Assembly: GCF_002192695.1 (NCBI RefSeq)
Contig: NZ_MTLG01000053.1
Span: forward strand, 186,001-250,000
Reading direction: 5' to 3'
DNA from: Achromobacter xylosoxidans
GTDB taxonomy: Bacteria > Pseudomonadota > Gammaproteobacteria > Burkholderiales > Burkholderiaceae_B
Length of the DNA: 64,000 bases
Position 1 is the stretch's first letter, and every line of letters starts with the position of its first letter. A program made the translations under genes and the position numbers. Of the stretch, positions 48,454 through 58,799 are shown piece by piece. The notes under the pieces are model-generated. The model made no database searches, had not been told where the DNA came from, and was given only the letters and a program-made list of their open reading frames with translations.

Positions 48454-50958
48454 GTGTCCGCTTCATCTCACCCGCGCTTGCGCGCCCCTTTGTCCGCCGG
48501 CCGCATCGCCGTGCTGGCCGCCCTATGCGCGGGCGGGCTTGCCGCTGGCATGCCGCAGGCCTGGGCCCAGTCGGCGCCGGCCTCCGCGAACGCGCCGCGC
48601 AGCTACCAGATCGCTGCCGGCTCCTTGGCCGATGCCCTGACGCAGTTCGCGCGCAGCGCTGGCGTGGTCCTGTCGTTCGATCCCGCGCTGGTGCGCGGAC
48701 GCCGCTCCGAAGGGCTGGACGGCGCCTATTCGCTGGGCGCGGGGTTCGCCCGCATCCTGGCGGGCAGCGGCCTGCAGGCGCGCGCGCAATCGGGCAATAC
48801 CTGGACCCTGGTGCAGGTTGCCGCGCCCGCGGGCGACACGCCCACGCTGGCGCCGGTGACCGTGTCGGGCATGTCCGAAAGCGCAATCACGACGGTGGGT
48901 TATGTGGCCACGGTGAGCGCCAGCGCCACCAAGACCGACACGCCGCTGATCGAAACGCCGCAGTCGGTGTCGGTGGTCACGCGCGAGCAGATCACGGAGC
49001 AGGGCGCGCAGACGCTGAATCAGGTGCTGCGCTACACCGCGGGCGTGGCCACGGAATCGCGCGGCGCCACCGCCACGCGCCTGGACCAGTTCAGCGTGCG
49101 CGGCTTTTCGGCGTCGACCTACCTGGACGGCCTGCGGGTGTTCGGCGGCCGCGACGCCTTGCCGCAGGTGGACGCCTATCGCCTGGAGCGCGTGGACGTG
49201 CTGAAGGGCCCGGCCTCAGTCATGTACGGGCAGGGCGGTCCGGGCGGCGTGGTCAACCAGGTCAGCAAGCGCCCGCTGGAAGAGACGCTGCGCGAGGTCG
49301 AGGTGCAGGTCGGCAACTATGACTATCGCCGCGCCAACTTCGATTTCGGCGGTCCGGTGGATGACGAGGGCAAATTCCTGTACCGCCTGGTCGGCTCGGG
49401 CTATATGTCCGACGGCCAGGTCAAGGACACCAAGGAACGCCGCTACTTTGTGTCGCCGGCCTTTACCTGGAAGCCCAGCAGCGACACGACGTTGACGGTG
49501 CTGACGAACTTCCAGCGCGATCCCGACATGGGTTCCTACGGCAGCGTGCCGGCCATGCGCACGCTGCTTTCCGCGCCCGACGGCATCCGCCTGCCGGCCG
49601 ATTACTACGACGGCGACGCCAATTTCGAAAAGAGCGACCGCAAGAGCTATTCGCTGGGCTATGTGCTGGAGCACCGCTTCAACGACAACATCAAGGCATC
49701 GCAAAGCCTGCGCTGGACGCGCGCGGAAGCGCAGTACCGCAGCATCTACGGCGCCATGACCAACAACTACGGCTACACCGACAAGACCTACCGCTACCAG
49801 CAGCGCGCATCGATCGCGACCGACGTGGACGTGGGCGCGCTGGTGCTGGACAACAACGTGCAGGCGCGCTTCAACACCGGTCCCTTCGCCCACACCACGC
49901 TGGTGGGCTTTGACTACCAGCACGTCAAGACCGACACGCTGTCCGGCTTCGGCACCGCGCCTGCGCTGGACGTGTTGAACCCGAATAACCGCCAGAACAT
50001 TCCGGTGCCGGCGTTCTCGACGGACGCGACCAATAAGCAGTACCAGACCGGTCTGTACTTCCAGGACCAGATCAAGCTCGACCGCCTTTCGGTGTTGCTG
50101 GGCGGCCGTTACGACTGGTCGCGCACCGTGGGCGAAACCACCACGATCGCCACTGGACGGGTCGCGCCGTCCTCGCTGAACGCGGAGAAGTTCACGGGCC
50201 GTCTGGGCGTGATCTACAACTTCGACAACGGCGTGGCGCCGTACTTCAGCTATTCGGAGTCGTTCGAGCCGCAGTCGGGAACGGGTTGGCAGAACAAGCC
50301 GTTCAAGCCGATCGAAGGCAACCAGTACGAGGTCGGCATCAAGTACCAGCCGCCGGGCAGCGCGACGCTGCTGTCGGTCGCGGCGTTCGACATCCGCCGC
50401 GAGAACATGACGACCACCGATCCGGATCCGACCCACATCTGCGGGACGGCCGGCGGACGCTGCTCCATCCAGGCGGGCGAGCTGCGCACGCAGGGCATCG
50501 AATTCGAAGCCAAGACCGAGCCCCTGCGCGGGCTGACGCTGGTGGCGGCGTACTCCTTGATGGACAACGAGTATTCCAAGGGCTATCCCAACGCCGCGGG
50601 CATGAACCTGAAGGGCAAGACGCCCGTGGGCGTGCCTTCGCAACAGGCGTCGGCCTGGGCCCGCTACCAATTGCAGGACGGTTCGCTGGCGGGCATGGGC
50701 GTGGGGGGCGGCGTGCGCTACATCGGTTCCTCGTACGGCAACGAGACCAACACGCTGAAGGTGCCGTCGGTCACGCTGTTCGACCTGATGCTGGATTACG
50801 ACCTGGGCCGCGCCTCGCCGTCGCTCAAGGGCATGCAGGTGGCGCTGAACGTGCAGAACCTGTTTGACAAGGAATACATCGCGTCGTGCTCGGGCGAGTC
50901 CTGGTGCTGGTATGGCTATCAGCGCTCCATCAAGGCCAGCCTGCGCTATCGCTGGTAA
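48454..50958 (+). CDS. TonB-dependent siderophore receptor with N-terminal signalling domain
   Basis: This 834-residue outer-membrane receptor has a signal peptide (about 1-38, ending AWAQ) and an STN domain (about 50-128; YQIAAGSLADALTQFARSAG). The plug (about 160-280; IETPQSVSVVTREQITEQG, then RLERVDVLKGPASVMYGQGGPGG) and a 22-strand barrel follow. Near the end ASCSGESWCWYG is typical of ferrichrome/ferrioxamine-type receptors, and the last residue is aromatic. STN fits the adjacent FecI/FecR pair in surface signalling. It starts at a GTG with GGGAGAG upstream. The siderophore is unknown. Confidence 0.94.
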   Translation: MSASSHPRLRAPLSAGRIAVLAALCAGGLAAGMPQAWAQSAPASANAPRSYQIAAGSLADALTQFARSAGVVLSFDPALVRGRRSEGLDGAYSLGAGFARILAGSGLQARAQSGNTWTLVQVAAPAGDTPTLAPVTVSGMSESAITTVGYVATVSASATKTDTPLIETPQSVSVVTREQITEQGAQTLNQVLRYTAGVATESRGATATRLDQFSVRGFSASTYLDGLRVFGGRDALPQVDAYRLERVDVLKGPASVMYGQGGPGGVVNQVSKRPLEETLREVEVQVGNYDYRRANFDFGGPVDDEGKFLYRLVGSGYMSDGQVKDTKERRYFVSPAFTWKPSSDTTLTVLTNFQRDPDMGSYGSVPAMRTLLSAPDGIRLPADYYDGDANFEKSDRKSYSLGYVLEHRFNDNIKASQSLRWTRAEAQYRSIYGAMTNNYGYTDKTYRYQQRASIATDVDVGALVLDNNVQARFNTGPFAHTTLVGFDYQHVKTDTLSGFGTAPALDVLNPNNRQNIPVPAFSTDATNKQYQTGLYFQDQIKLDRLSVLLGGRYDWSRTVGETTTIATGRVAPSSLNAEKFTGRLGVIYNFDNGVAPYFSYSESFEPQSGTGWQNKPFKPIEGNQYEVGIKYQPPGSATLLSVAAFDIRRENMTTTDPDPTHICGTAGGRCSIQAGELRTQGIEFEAKTEPLRGLTLVAAYSLMDNEYSKGYPNAAGMNLKGKTPVGVPSQQASAWARYQLQDGSLAGMGVGGGVRYIGSSYGNETNTLKVPSVTLFDLMLDYDLGRASPSLKGMQVALNVQNLFDKEYIASCSGESWCWYGYQRSIKASLRYRW

Positions 50959-50979
50959 GACTTGCCGCTATTTCGAAGT

Positions 50980-50998
50980 GAGAATGGTTATAATTTAA
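50980..50998 (+). promoter_or_regulatory. possible promoter and Fur-like site before the DUF4198 gene
   Basis: GAGAATGGTTATAATTT resembles tandem GATAAT hexamers (5/6 and 4/6 matches) and contains a perfect TATAAT (50989-50994). No good -35 is at normal spacing. It lies 65-80 bases before the DUF4198 start and after the receptor stop, so the downstream four genes may have their own iron-responsive promoter. Confidence 0.35.
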
Positions 50999-51062
50999 AA
51001 CCCTCCGAATCGGGTCCTGGCCGCGGGGCTGGCCCGATCCGGTCCTCTAAAGGAAATCAACA

Positions 51063-51695
51063 ATGACATTCGCAAGAACCTTGGCCGCCATCGCCCTCAT
51101 GGGCGCGGCGGGCGCCGCGCAGGCGCATTTCGTTTGGCTGGAACGCAGCGCCGAGGGACCGGCCAAGGCGTACTTCGGGGAATGGGCGGACGACGTGCGC
51201 GAAAAGCGCGACGGCCTGCTCGGCAAGATCATGGTGGCGCCTGTCGTGACGGGCACCGACGGCAAGGCGCTGAAGGCCTCGGGCGAGGGCGCGGACTTCC
51301 TGGAATTCGCGGCGGCAGGCAAGGGCGACGTGCGCCTGCGCCAGGCCTACCAGTTCAAGGACACCCTGGTGCAGTACGGCGCCAAGGCGGGCCGTGCGGA
51401 CACCGAGGGCAAGCTGGACCTGGAACTCGTGCCGGTCGCGGCCGGGACCAACGCCTTCGTGCTGCAGTTCAAGGGCAAGCCGCTGGCCAAGACCGAAGTC
51501 ACCGTGTTCGGCCCGCCCAAATGGGAGAAGCGCTTCCACAGCGATGAAAACGGCCGCATCGAAATCACCACGCCGTGGCCCGGCCAGTACGTGCTCGAAG
51601 CCGCCCACGTCGAGGACAAGGCGGGCGAGGCCGACGGCAAGGCATACGCCAAGATCCGCTACGTTTCCACCACTACCTTCAACGTGTCCCAGTGA
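51063..51695 (+). CDS. DUF4198 periplasmic protein
   Basis: This 210-residue secreted protein has a signal peptide (about 1-21, FARTLAAIALMGAAGAAQA) and then HFVWLERS, the typical mature start of DUF4198 proteins. Internal parts read YFGEWADDVREK, GKLDLELVPV and, near the end, SDENGRIEITTPWPGQYVLEA, which looks like a carboxypeptidase-regulatory-like beta fold. The family is often linked to metal (iron, nickel, cobalt) uptake loci. Its TGA overlaps the next start (GTGA). GAGG-type site: AAAGGAAATC before the ATG. Confidence 0.86.
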   Translation: MTFARTLAAIALMGAAGAAQAHFVWLERSAEGPAKAYFGEWADDVREKRDGLLGKIMVAPVVTGTDGKALKASGEGADFLEFAAAGKGDVRLRQAYQFKDTLVQYGAKAGRADTEGKLDLELVPVAAGTNAFVLQFKGKPLAKTEVTVFGPPKWEKRFHSDENGRIEITTPWPGQYVLEAAHVEDKAGEADGKAYAKIRYVSTTTFNVSQ

Positions 51696-52000
51696 AAGCT
51701 CCCGCTGCCGGCGCAGGCATGATGCGCTACCGTCTGGCCGTCTTTTCCAGGGCGGCGGCCGCCATCCTGGGCGGCTACGTCCTGGCGTCGGCGGCAGCCG
51801 CCTGCCTGGCGATCTGGCTGCCCATGCGGCGGCCGGACGCCGTGGTCACGGCGCAGATGCTGTCCTTCGTGTTCTACGCCTGCGGCGTGATCTGGGTGTT
51901 CGCCACGCGCAATGCCTGGCGCGCCTGGGCCGGCGTGCTGTTGCCCGCCGCCTTGATGGGTGCGCTGTTCCTGGCCGGCCGGACCATGGGGGCGGCATGA
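51692..52000 (+). CDS. DUF3649-type small membrane protein
   Basis: This protein has about 102 residues with three predicted membrane helices (for example RAAAAILGGYVLASAAAACLA and FVFYACGVIWVFA). Such proteins accompany PepSY and DUF3325 proteins in iron-uptake loci; the function is unknown. The GTG at 51692 overlaps the preceding TGA by GTGA; an ATG at 51719 (MMRYRLAVF) is an alternative start. Its own stop overlaps the next ATG (ATGA), so translation is coupled on both sides. Confidence 0.8.
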   Translation: MKAPAAGAGMMRYRLAVFSRAAAAILGGYVLASAAAACLAIWLPMRRPDAVVTAQMLSFVFYACGVIWVFATRNAWRAWAGVLLPAALMGALFLAGRTMGAA

Positions 52001-53670
52001 AGGCGAAAGTGGACAAGGCGCCAGGCGAGGAAGGCCTGCGCCAATCCATGTCGTGGCTGCACACCTGGTCGGGGCTGATCTTCGGCTGGGTGCTGTTCGC
52101 GATGTTCCTGACCGGCACGCTGGCGTTCTTCCGGCCCGAGATCACGGCCTGGATGCAGCCCGAGATCCAGGTGCGGCCCGCGCCTGCCGCGCAGTCCGTG
52201 ACGGCTGCGCAGCGCTACCTGAGCGAACATGCGCCGGACGCCACGCGCTGGTTCATCACGCCGCCGTCCGACCGCGAGCCGTCGATCCAATTGCTTTACC
52301 AGGTGCCCAAGCCCAAGCCCGGCGAACGCGGCTTCGTGCGCGTGAAGCTGGACCCGGCCACCGGCCAGGCCGTGACCGCGCGAGAGACGCGCGGCGGCGA
52401 CTTCTTCTACCGCTTCCATTTCGAACTGGAAACCGCGTTTCCCTGGGGACGCTGGCTCGCCAGCATCGCCGGCATGTTCATGCTGGTGGCCATCATCAGC
52501 GGCATCATCACCCACAAGAAGATCTTCACCGATTTCTTCACCTTCCGGCCCAGAAAGGGCGGGCAGCGCGCCTGGATGGACGGCCACAACGCCTTGTCGG
52601 TGCTGGGGCTGCCGTTCCATCTGATGATCACGTTCAGCGGGCTGGTGCTGTTCATGGCCATGCTGATGCCGGCCGGCATATTGGCCGTTTACGAGAGCCC
52701 GCGCCAGTATTCCGACGACGTCTTCAAGTCGTTCAAGATCACCCCCCCGCGCAACGAGCCCGCGCCGCTGCTCGCGCTTGCGCCGCTGGTGGAGCAGGCG
52801 CAGCAGCATTGGCAAGGCAGGGTGGGGCGCGTCACCGTCAATCACCCAGGCGATGCCGGCGCGACCGTGACCCTGGTGCGCGACGCCGCCGATGGCGTGT
52901 CGTTCGGCAAGCTGGCGCCCTATATGCGCTTTGACGGCGTCACGGGCGCGCTGCAGGAAAGCGAGGACGAAGTCGGCGCCACGGCGCGCACCGCCGGCGT
53001 CATCGTCGGCCTGCACCTCGGCCTGTTTGCCGAACCGTTCCTGCGCTGGCTTTATTTCCTGGTCAGCATGGCGGGCACGGCCATGGTCGGCACGGGCATG
53101 GTCCTGTGGATCGCCAAGCGGCGCCAGAAGGCGCGTCCGGGCGCGCGTGAAGCGTTCTCGCTGCGGCTGGTGGATGCGCTCAATGCCGGCACGATCGCGG
53201 GTCTGTTCATCTCGGTCGCGGCCTTTTTCTGGGCCAACCGCCTCTTGCCCGCGGATCTGCCGGGCAGGCAGTTCTGGGAATCGCGCGCCTTCTTCGCCGC
53301 CTGGGGACTGTCGCTGGTCTACGCCTTCCTGTTCCAGCACCGCAAGTGGCGCGATCTGCTGGCCGCCGCAGCCGTTGCCCTGGCGCTGGTGCCCGTGGTC
53401 AACGTCCTGACGACTGCGCGCCATCTGGGCGTGTCGCTGCCGGCGGGCGACTGGGTCATGGCCGGTTTCGATCTGACCTGCCTGGCAGGGGCGCTGCTGC
53501 TGGCCTGGATGGCCCGCAAGGCCGCCCGCGCCGGCAAGGCGGCTGCCAGGGCGCCAATCAAGGGGACGGCCAAAGGGGCCGCCAAGGCGAACGTAGCCGC
53601 CAAGCCCGCCGTGCAGCCGCAGACTTCTCCTGTCCAGCCCGCCTACGAACCTAGAGGGGATACGCCATGA
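51997..53670 (+). CDS. PepSY-associated transmembrane protein
   Basis: This 557-residue inner-membrane protein begins SMSWLHTWSGLIFGWVLF, the typical PepSY_TM start with a membrane helix. A periplasmic stretch (about 50-145) follows, then a helix near 150-170 (SIAGMFMLVAIISGIITHK), the motif AWMDGHNALSVLGLPFHLMITFSG, and three to four more helices. The tail (about 510-557) is Ala/Lys/Pro-rich and disordered. Members in iron loci may reduce or transport siderophore iron, but this is unproven. The His residues in WLHTW, DGHNAL and LPFHL could bind haem. It overlaps both neighbours by 4 bases. Confidence 0.88.
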   Translation: MKAKVDKAPGEEGLRQSMSWLHTWSGLIFGWVLFAMFLTGTLAFFRPEITAWMQPEIQVRPAPAAQSVTAAQRYLSEHAPDATRWFITPPSDREPSIQLLYQVPKPKPGERGFVRVKLDPATGQAVTARETRGGDFFYRFHFELETAFPWGRWLASIAGMFMLVAIISGIITHKKIFTDFFTFRPRKGGQRAWMDGHNALSVLGLPFHLMITFSGLVLFMAMLMPAGILAVYESPRQYSDDVFKSFKITPPRNEPAPLLALAPLVEQAQQHWQGRVGRVTVNHPGDAGATVTLVRDAADGVSFGKLAPYMRFDGVTGALQESEDEVGATARTAGVIVGLHLGLFAEPFLRWLYFLVSMAGTAMVGTGMVLWIAKRRQKARPGAREAFSLRLVDALNAGTIAGLFISVAAFFWANRLLPADLPGRQFWESRAFFAAWGLSLVYAFLFQHRKWRDLLAAAAVALALVPVVNVLTTARHLGVSLPAGDWVMAGFDLTCLAGALLLAWMARKAARAGKAAARAPIKGTAKGAAKANVAAKPAVQPQTSPVQPAYEPRGDTP

Positions 53671-53990
53671 CGCTAGCCGCCTTCTGCCTGGCCTATGCGG
53701 GCTTTTCCGCCCTGTGCCTGGGCATGGACCGTCACTACGAGGACCTGTTCGACCGCGCCTTGCCCCGCCGCCATCGCCTGCCCTTGCGCCTGTTCGGCTG
53801 GGTGGCGCTGGCCCTGTCCCTGTGCGCTTCGGCGGCGGTCTGGGGCTGGAGCTACGGCACGGTCGAATGGATCGGCATTCTCAGCATTGCCGGACTGCTG
53901 CTGATCTGGTTCCTGACGTTCCGGCCGCGCGCCGCGCTGACCGCCGGCGGCCTGTGCGCGCTGGCGGCGCCGGTACTGGCCGTTCTGTAG
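53667..53990 (+). CDS. DUF3325-type small membrane protein
   Basis: This 107-residue protein has three to four membrane helices (LAAFCLAYAGFSALCLGMDRHYEDLF at the start is a DUF3325-like pattern; helices near 40-60, 66-84 and 90-107). It overlaps the PepSY gene by ATGA and is last in the iron locus. Function unknown. It ends 56 bases before trpS, with no clear terminator between them. Confidence 0.82.
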   Translation: MTLAAFCLAYAGFSALCLGMDRHYEDLFDRALPRRHRLPLRLFGWVALALSLCASAAVWGWSYGTVEWIGILSIAGLLLIWFLTFRPRAALTAGGLCALAAPVLAVL

Positions 53991-54046
53991 CCGCCCGTCC
54001 GGCACGTTACACTGGGCGTTTCCCCTAGCAAACGCCTCTTCGCCTC

Positions 54047-55399
54047 ATGAATACCCGCGTCCTTACCGGCATCACCACCTCTGGAACTCCCCACCTCGGC
54101 AATTACGCGGGCGCGATCCGTCCCGCCGTCCAGGCCAGCGCGCAGCCCGGCGTGGACGCATTCTTCTTCATGGCGGACTACCACGCCCTTATCAAGTGCG
54201 ACGACCCCGCCCGCGTGGCCCGCTCGCGCCTTGAAATCGCCGCGACCTGGCTGGCGGTGGGCCTGGACCACGAGCGCGTGACCTTCTACCGCCAATCGGA
54301 CATCCCCGAGATCCCCGAGCTGACCTGGCTGTTGAATTGCGTCACGGCCAAGGGCCTGATGAACCGGGCGCATGCCTACAAGGCGTCGGTGGACCAGAAC
54401 ACGGAAAAGGGCCTGGAGCCGGACGATGGCGTGACCATGGGCCTGTTTTCGTACCCGGTGCTGATGGCCGCGGACATCGTCATGTTCAACGCCAACAAGG
54501 TGCCGGTGGGCCGCGACCAGATCCAGCATCTGGAAATGGCGCGCGACATCGCCCAGCGCTTCAACCACCTTTATGGCCGCGACTACTTCACGCTGCCGGA
54601 AGTCGTGATCGAAGAAGACGTGGCGACCTTGCCGGGCCTGGACGGCCGCAAGATGTCCAAGAGCTACAACAACACCATTCCGCTGTTCGAGGGCGGCGCC
54701 AGCGCGCTGCGCGCGGCGGTGATGCGCATCGTGACCGATTCGCGCGCGCCGGGCGAGCCCAAGGACGCCGAAAACTCGCACCTGTACACCATCTACCGCG
54801 CCTTCGCCACGCACGAGCAAGCCGCCGCGCTGCGCAAGCAGCTCGAAGAGGGCATGGGCTGGGGCGAAGCCAAGCAGGCGCTGTACGACCATCTGGAAAA
54901 CCTGCTGGCGCCCATGCGCGAGAAGTACTTCGACCTGATGGCCAACCCCGGCCGCATCGAAGACATCCTGCAGGCCGGCGCCGCCAAGGCGCGCAAGCTG
55001 GCTACGCCGTTCATGCAGGAACTGCGCCAGGCCGTGGGCCTGCGCAACCTGGAAGCCGGTTCCGGCGCCAAGGCCGCGCAGCCCAAGAAGGAAAAGGGCA
55101 AGGGCGCGCGCTTCGTCAGCTTCCGCGATGAAGACGGCGGCTTCCGTTTTCGCCTGCTGGCCGCCGACGGCGAGGAACTGCTGCTGTCGCAGCGCTTCGC
55201 CGATCCGAAGGAAGCTGGCGCCGCCATGCGCCGTCTGCAGGCCGAACCGGCGGATGTGGCGCTGCAGGCCGACGGGCAGGGCTATGCCGCGATGATCGAC
55301 GGCGTGGCCGTGGCGACCGCGCCGACGGGCGCGCAGGACGAATCCGGCGCCTTGCTGGCGCGCGCGCGCGCCGCGCTGTCGTCGCTGTCGCAGGAATAA
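54047..55399 (+). CDS. trpS: tryptophan–tRNA ligase with C-terminal extension
   Basis: TrpS charges tRNA-Trp. The HIGH-type motif is [10 protein letters not shown] (about residue 15) and the KMSKS loop is [10 protein letters not shown] (about 202). The catalytic and tRNA-binding parts end near residue 345, the usual bacterial TrpS length of ~330-340. The extra ~100 residues begin with a basic linker ([12 protein letters not shown]), then [20 protein letters not shown]…[16 protein letters not shown], which resembles a YegP/DUF1508 half-repeat. The start is at 54047. The closest TrpS homologues I know in this family share an extension, so it is probably normal for the group, but its function is not known. 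Confidence 0.95.
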   Translation: MNTRVLTGITTSGTPHLGNYAGAIRPAVQASAQPGVDAFFFMADYHALIKCDDPARVARSRLEIAATWLAVGLDHERVTFYRQSDIPEIPELTWLLNCVTAKGLMNRAHAYKASVDQNTEKGLEPDDGVTMGLFSYPVLMAADIVMFNANKVPVGRDQIQHLEMARDIAQRFNHLYGRDYFTLPEVVIEEDVATLPGLDGRKMSKSYNNTIPLFEGGASALRAAVMRIVTDSRAPGEPKDAENSHLYTIYRAFATHEQAAALRKQLEEGMGWGEAKQALYDHLENLLAPMREKYFDLMANPGRIEDILQAGAAKARKLATPFMQELRQAVGLRNLEAGSGAKAAQPKKEKGKGARFVSFRDEDGGFRFRLLAADGEELLLSQRFADPKEAGAAMRRLQAEPADVALQADGQGYAAMIDGVAVATAPTGAQDESGALLARARAALSSLSQE

Positions 55400-55406
55400 A
55401 CCCAAG

Positions 55407-55427
55407 GGGCCGGCGCAATGCCGGCCC
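55407..55427. terminator. hairpin between trpS and the convergent gene
   Basis: GGGCCGGC (55407-55414) pairs perfectly with GCCGGCCC (55420-55427) around GCAAT, directly after the trpS stop and 7 bases from the convergent stop. There is no U tract. Confidence 0.55.
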
Positions 55428-55433
55428 GGCTGC

Positions 55434-55940
55434 CTAAGCGGCGCGGGCGTTGGCCACGATGCGTCCGTCGCGCACCTGGAAGCGCTGGGCGCTGCCCTGG
55501 CCGGCGATCTCAAGCATGTCGCCTTCCGTGTAGCCCGTGACGTTCGGGCAGTCCAGCCATTCCGGGTTGATGAACGGGAAGTACTTCAGCGTGCCGCTGC
55601 CCTGGCTGGCGAAATCGAAAGTGGTGTTGGCGACCACTTCCGGATCCCATTGGCTGGCGTCGAAGGTCAGCGCGCAACCCGCGCCGATGCGGTAAGTGAT
55701 GCTGGCTCCCATGCTGGCGAATCCCAGCGCGCCGACGTGCAACTGCGCGCCATTGCTCAATTCGATGACGCGGCTGCCCAGCCGCTCCAGCGTGATGTGC
55801 TTGAAGCTCACTTCGGCGCCGTCGACAAGCAGGTGCGAATACTGGCCCAGGGTGATTTCGCTGTAGGCGCCGCTGGCGTTGGCTTGCTCGGCGGTGATGG
55901 TTGCCGTTTCATTGGCGGCAAGCGTGATGGTATGGGGCAT
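55434..55940 (-). CDS. unknown beta-rich protein
   Basis: I do not recognise this 168-residue protein. It has no signal peptide or membrane helix. It is rich in Thr, Ser, Ala and Gly with many short beta-like stretches (HTITLAANETATITAE, HLLVDGAEVSFKHITLE, GAQLHVGALGFASMGASITY). The pattern of short alternating strands suggests a beta-solenoid or jelly-roll, as in phage or adhesin modules (inference). There is no ATG alternative of note. Upstream is an unusually A/T-rich promoter region (56077-56116), unlike the rest of the window, which may mean acquisition by transfer. Confidence 0.65.
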   Translation of the reverse strand: MPHTITLAANETATITAEQANASGAYSEITLGQYSHLLVDGAEVSFKHITLERLGSRVIELSNGAQLHVGALGFASMGASITYRIGAGCALTFDASQWDPEVVANTTFDFASQGSGTLKYFPFINPEWLDCPNVTGYTEGDMLEIAGQGSAQRFQVRDGRIVANARAA

Positions 55941-56076
55941 GGCTGGGCAGATCTCCGGTCGTTCGGGGCAGGGCGCTGTCGTTCTTGTGCTGCTCCCCGG
56001 CAGGCGCTGCGCGCCATGGCTCGCCTGCTCGCGGGGGGCTTGTGTCGCTTTGCGGCCTGGCGCCGCCGGGTCTTAT

Positions 56077-56116
56077 TATTTAGACACAATTAGATATTTT
56101 CTATCATTTTTGATAG
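56077..56116 (-). promoter_or_regulatory. A/T-rich region with inverted repeat upstream of the unknown gene
   Basis: A stretch of very low G/C content contains CTATCA (56101-56106) and TGATAG (56111-56116) around TTTT. It is likely the promoter/operator for the minus-strand gene at 55434-55940. The rest of the 278-base gap to tex is G/C-rich and shows no gene. Confidence 0.4.
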
Positions 56117-56169
56117 TTGCGGCTTGAGCGAACACAAGTAAGCCGTCGCTTTACGGGTAAGCCCTAGGT

Positions 56170-56197
56170 AAAAAAAACCGGCGCCCCAGGCGCCGGT
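56170..56197 (-). terminator. intrinsic terminator of tex
   Basis: On the minus strand ACCGGCGCC pairs with GGCGCCGGT (56197-56189 with 56185-56177, loop TGG) and is followed by eight T residues (56177-56170), 22 bases after the tex stop. Confidence 0.9.
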
Positions 56198-56218
56198 CTT
56201 TCGTTGAGCGACTTACGC

Positions 56219-58594
<2,376 letters not shown>

Positions 58595-58799
58595 CTCGAT
58601 ACGACGACAAAAAGGAAAAACAAGGGGCGGATTGTGCCATAAGCCGCTGTTACAAAACGTGCCAGGATGGGCGGATATGTCCCCCTTGCGGCGGCATGGC
58701 GGCCAATCCGCGGCCCGGCAGCGGGTATCATTTGGTCCTTTCCCACACATGTGTCTGGCGCCCGAACCGCAACCGGCACCGGTTCACCGTTGACTCGCT

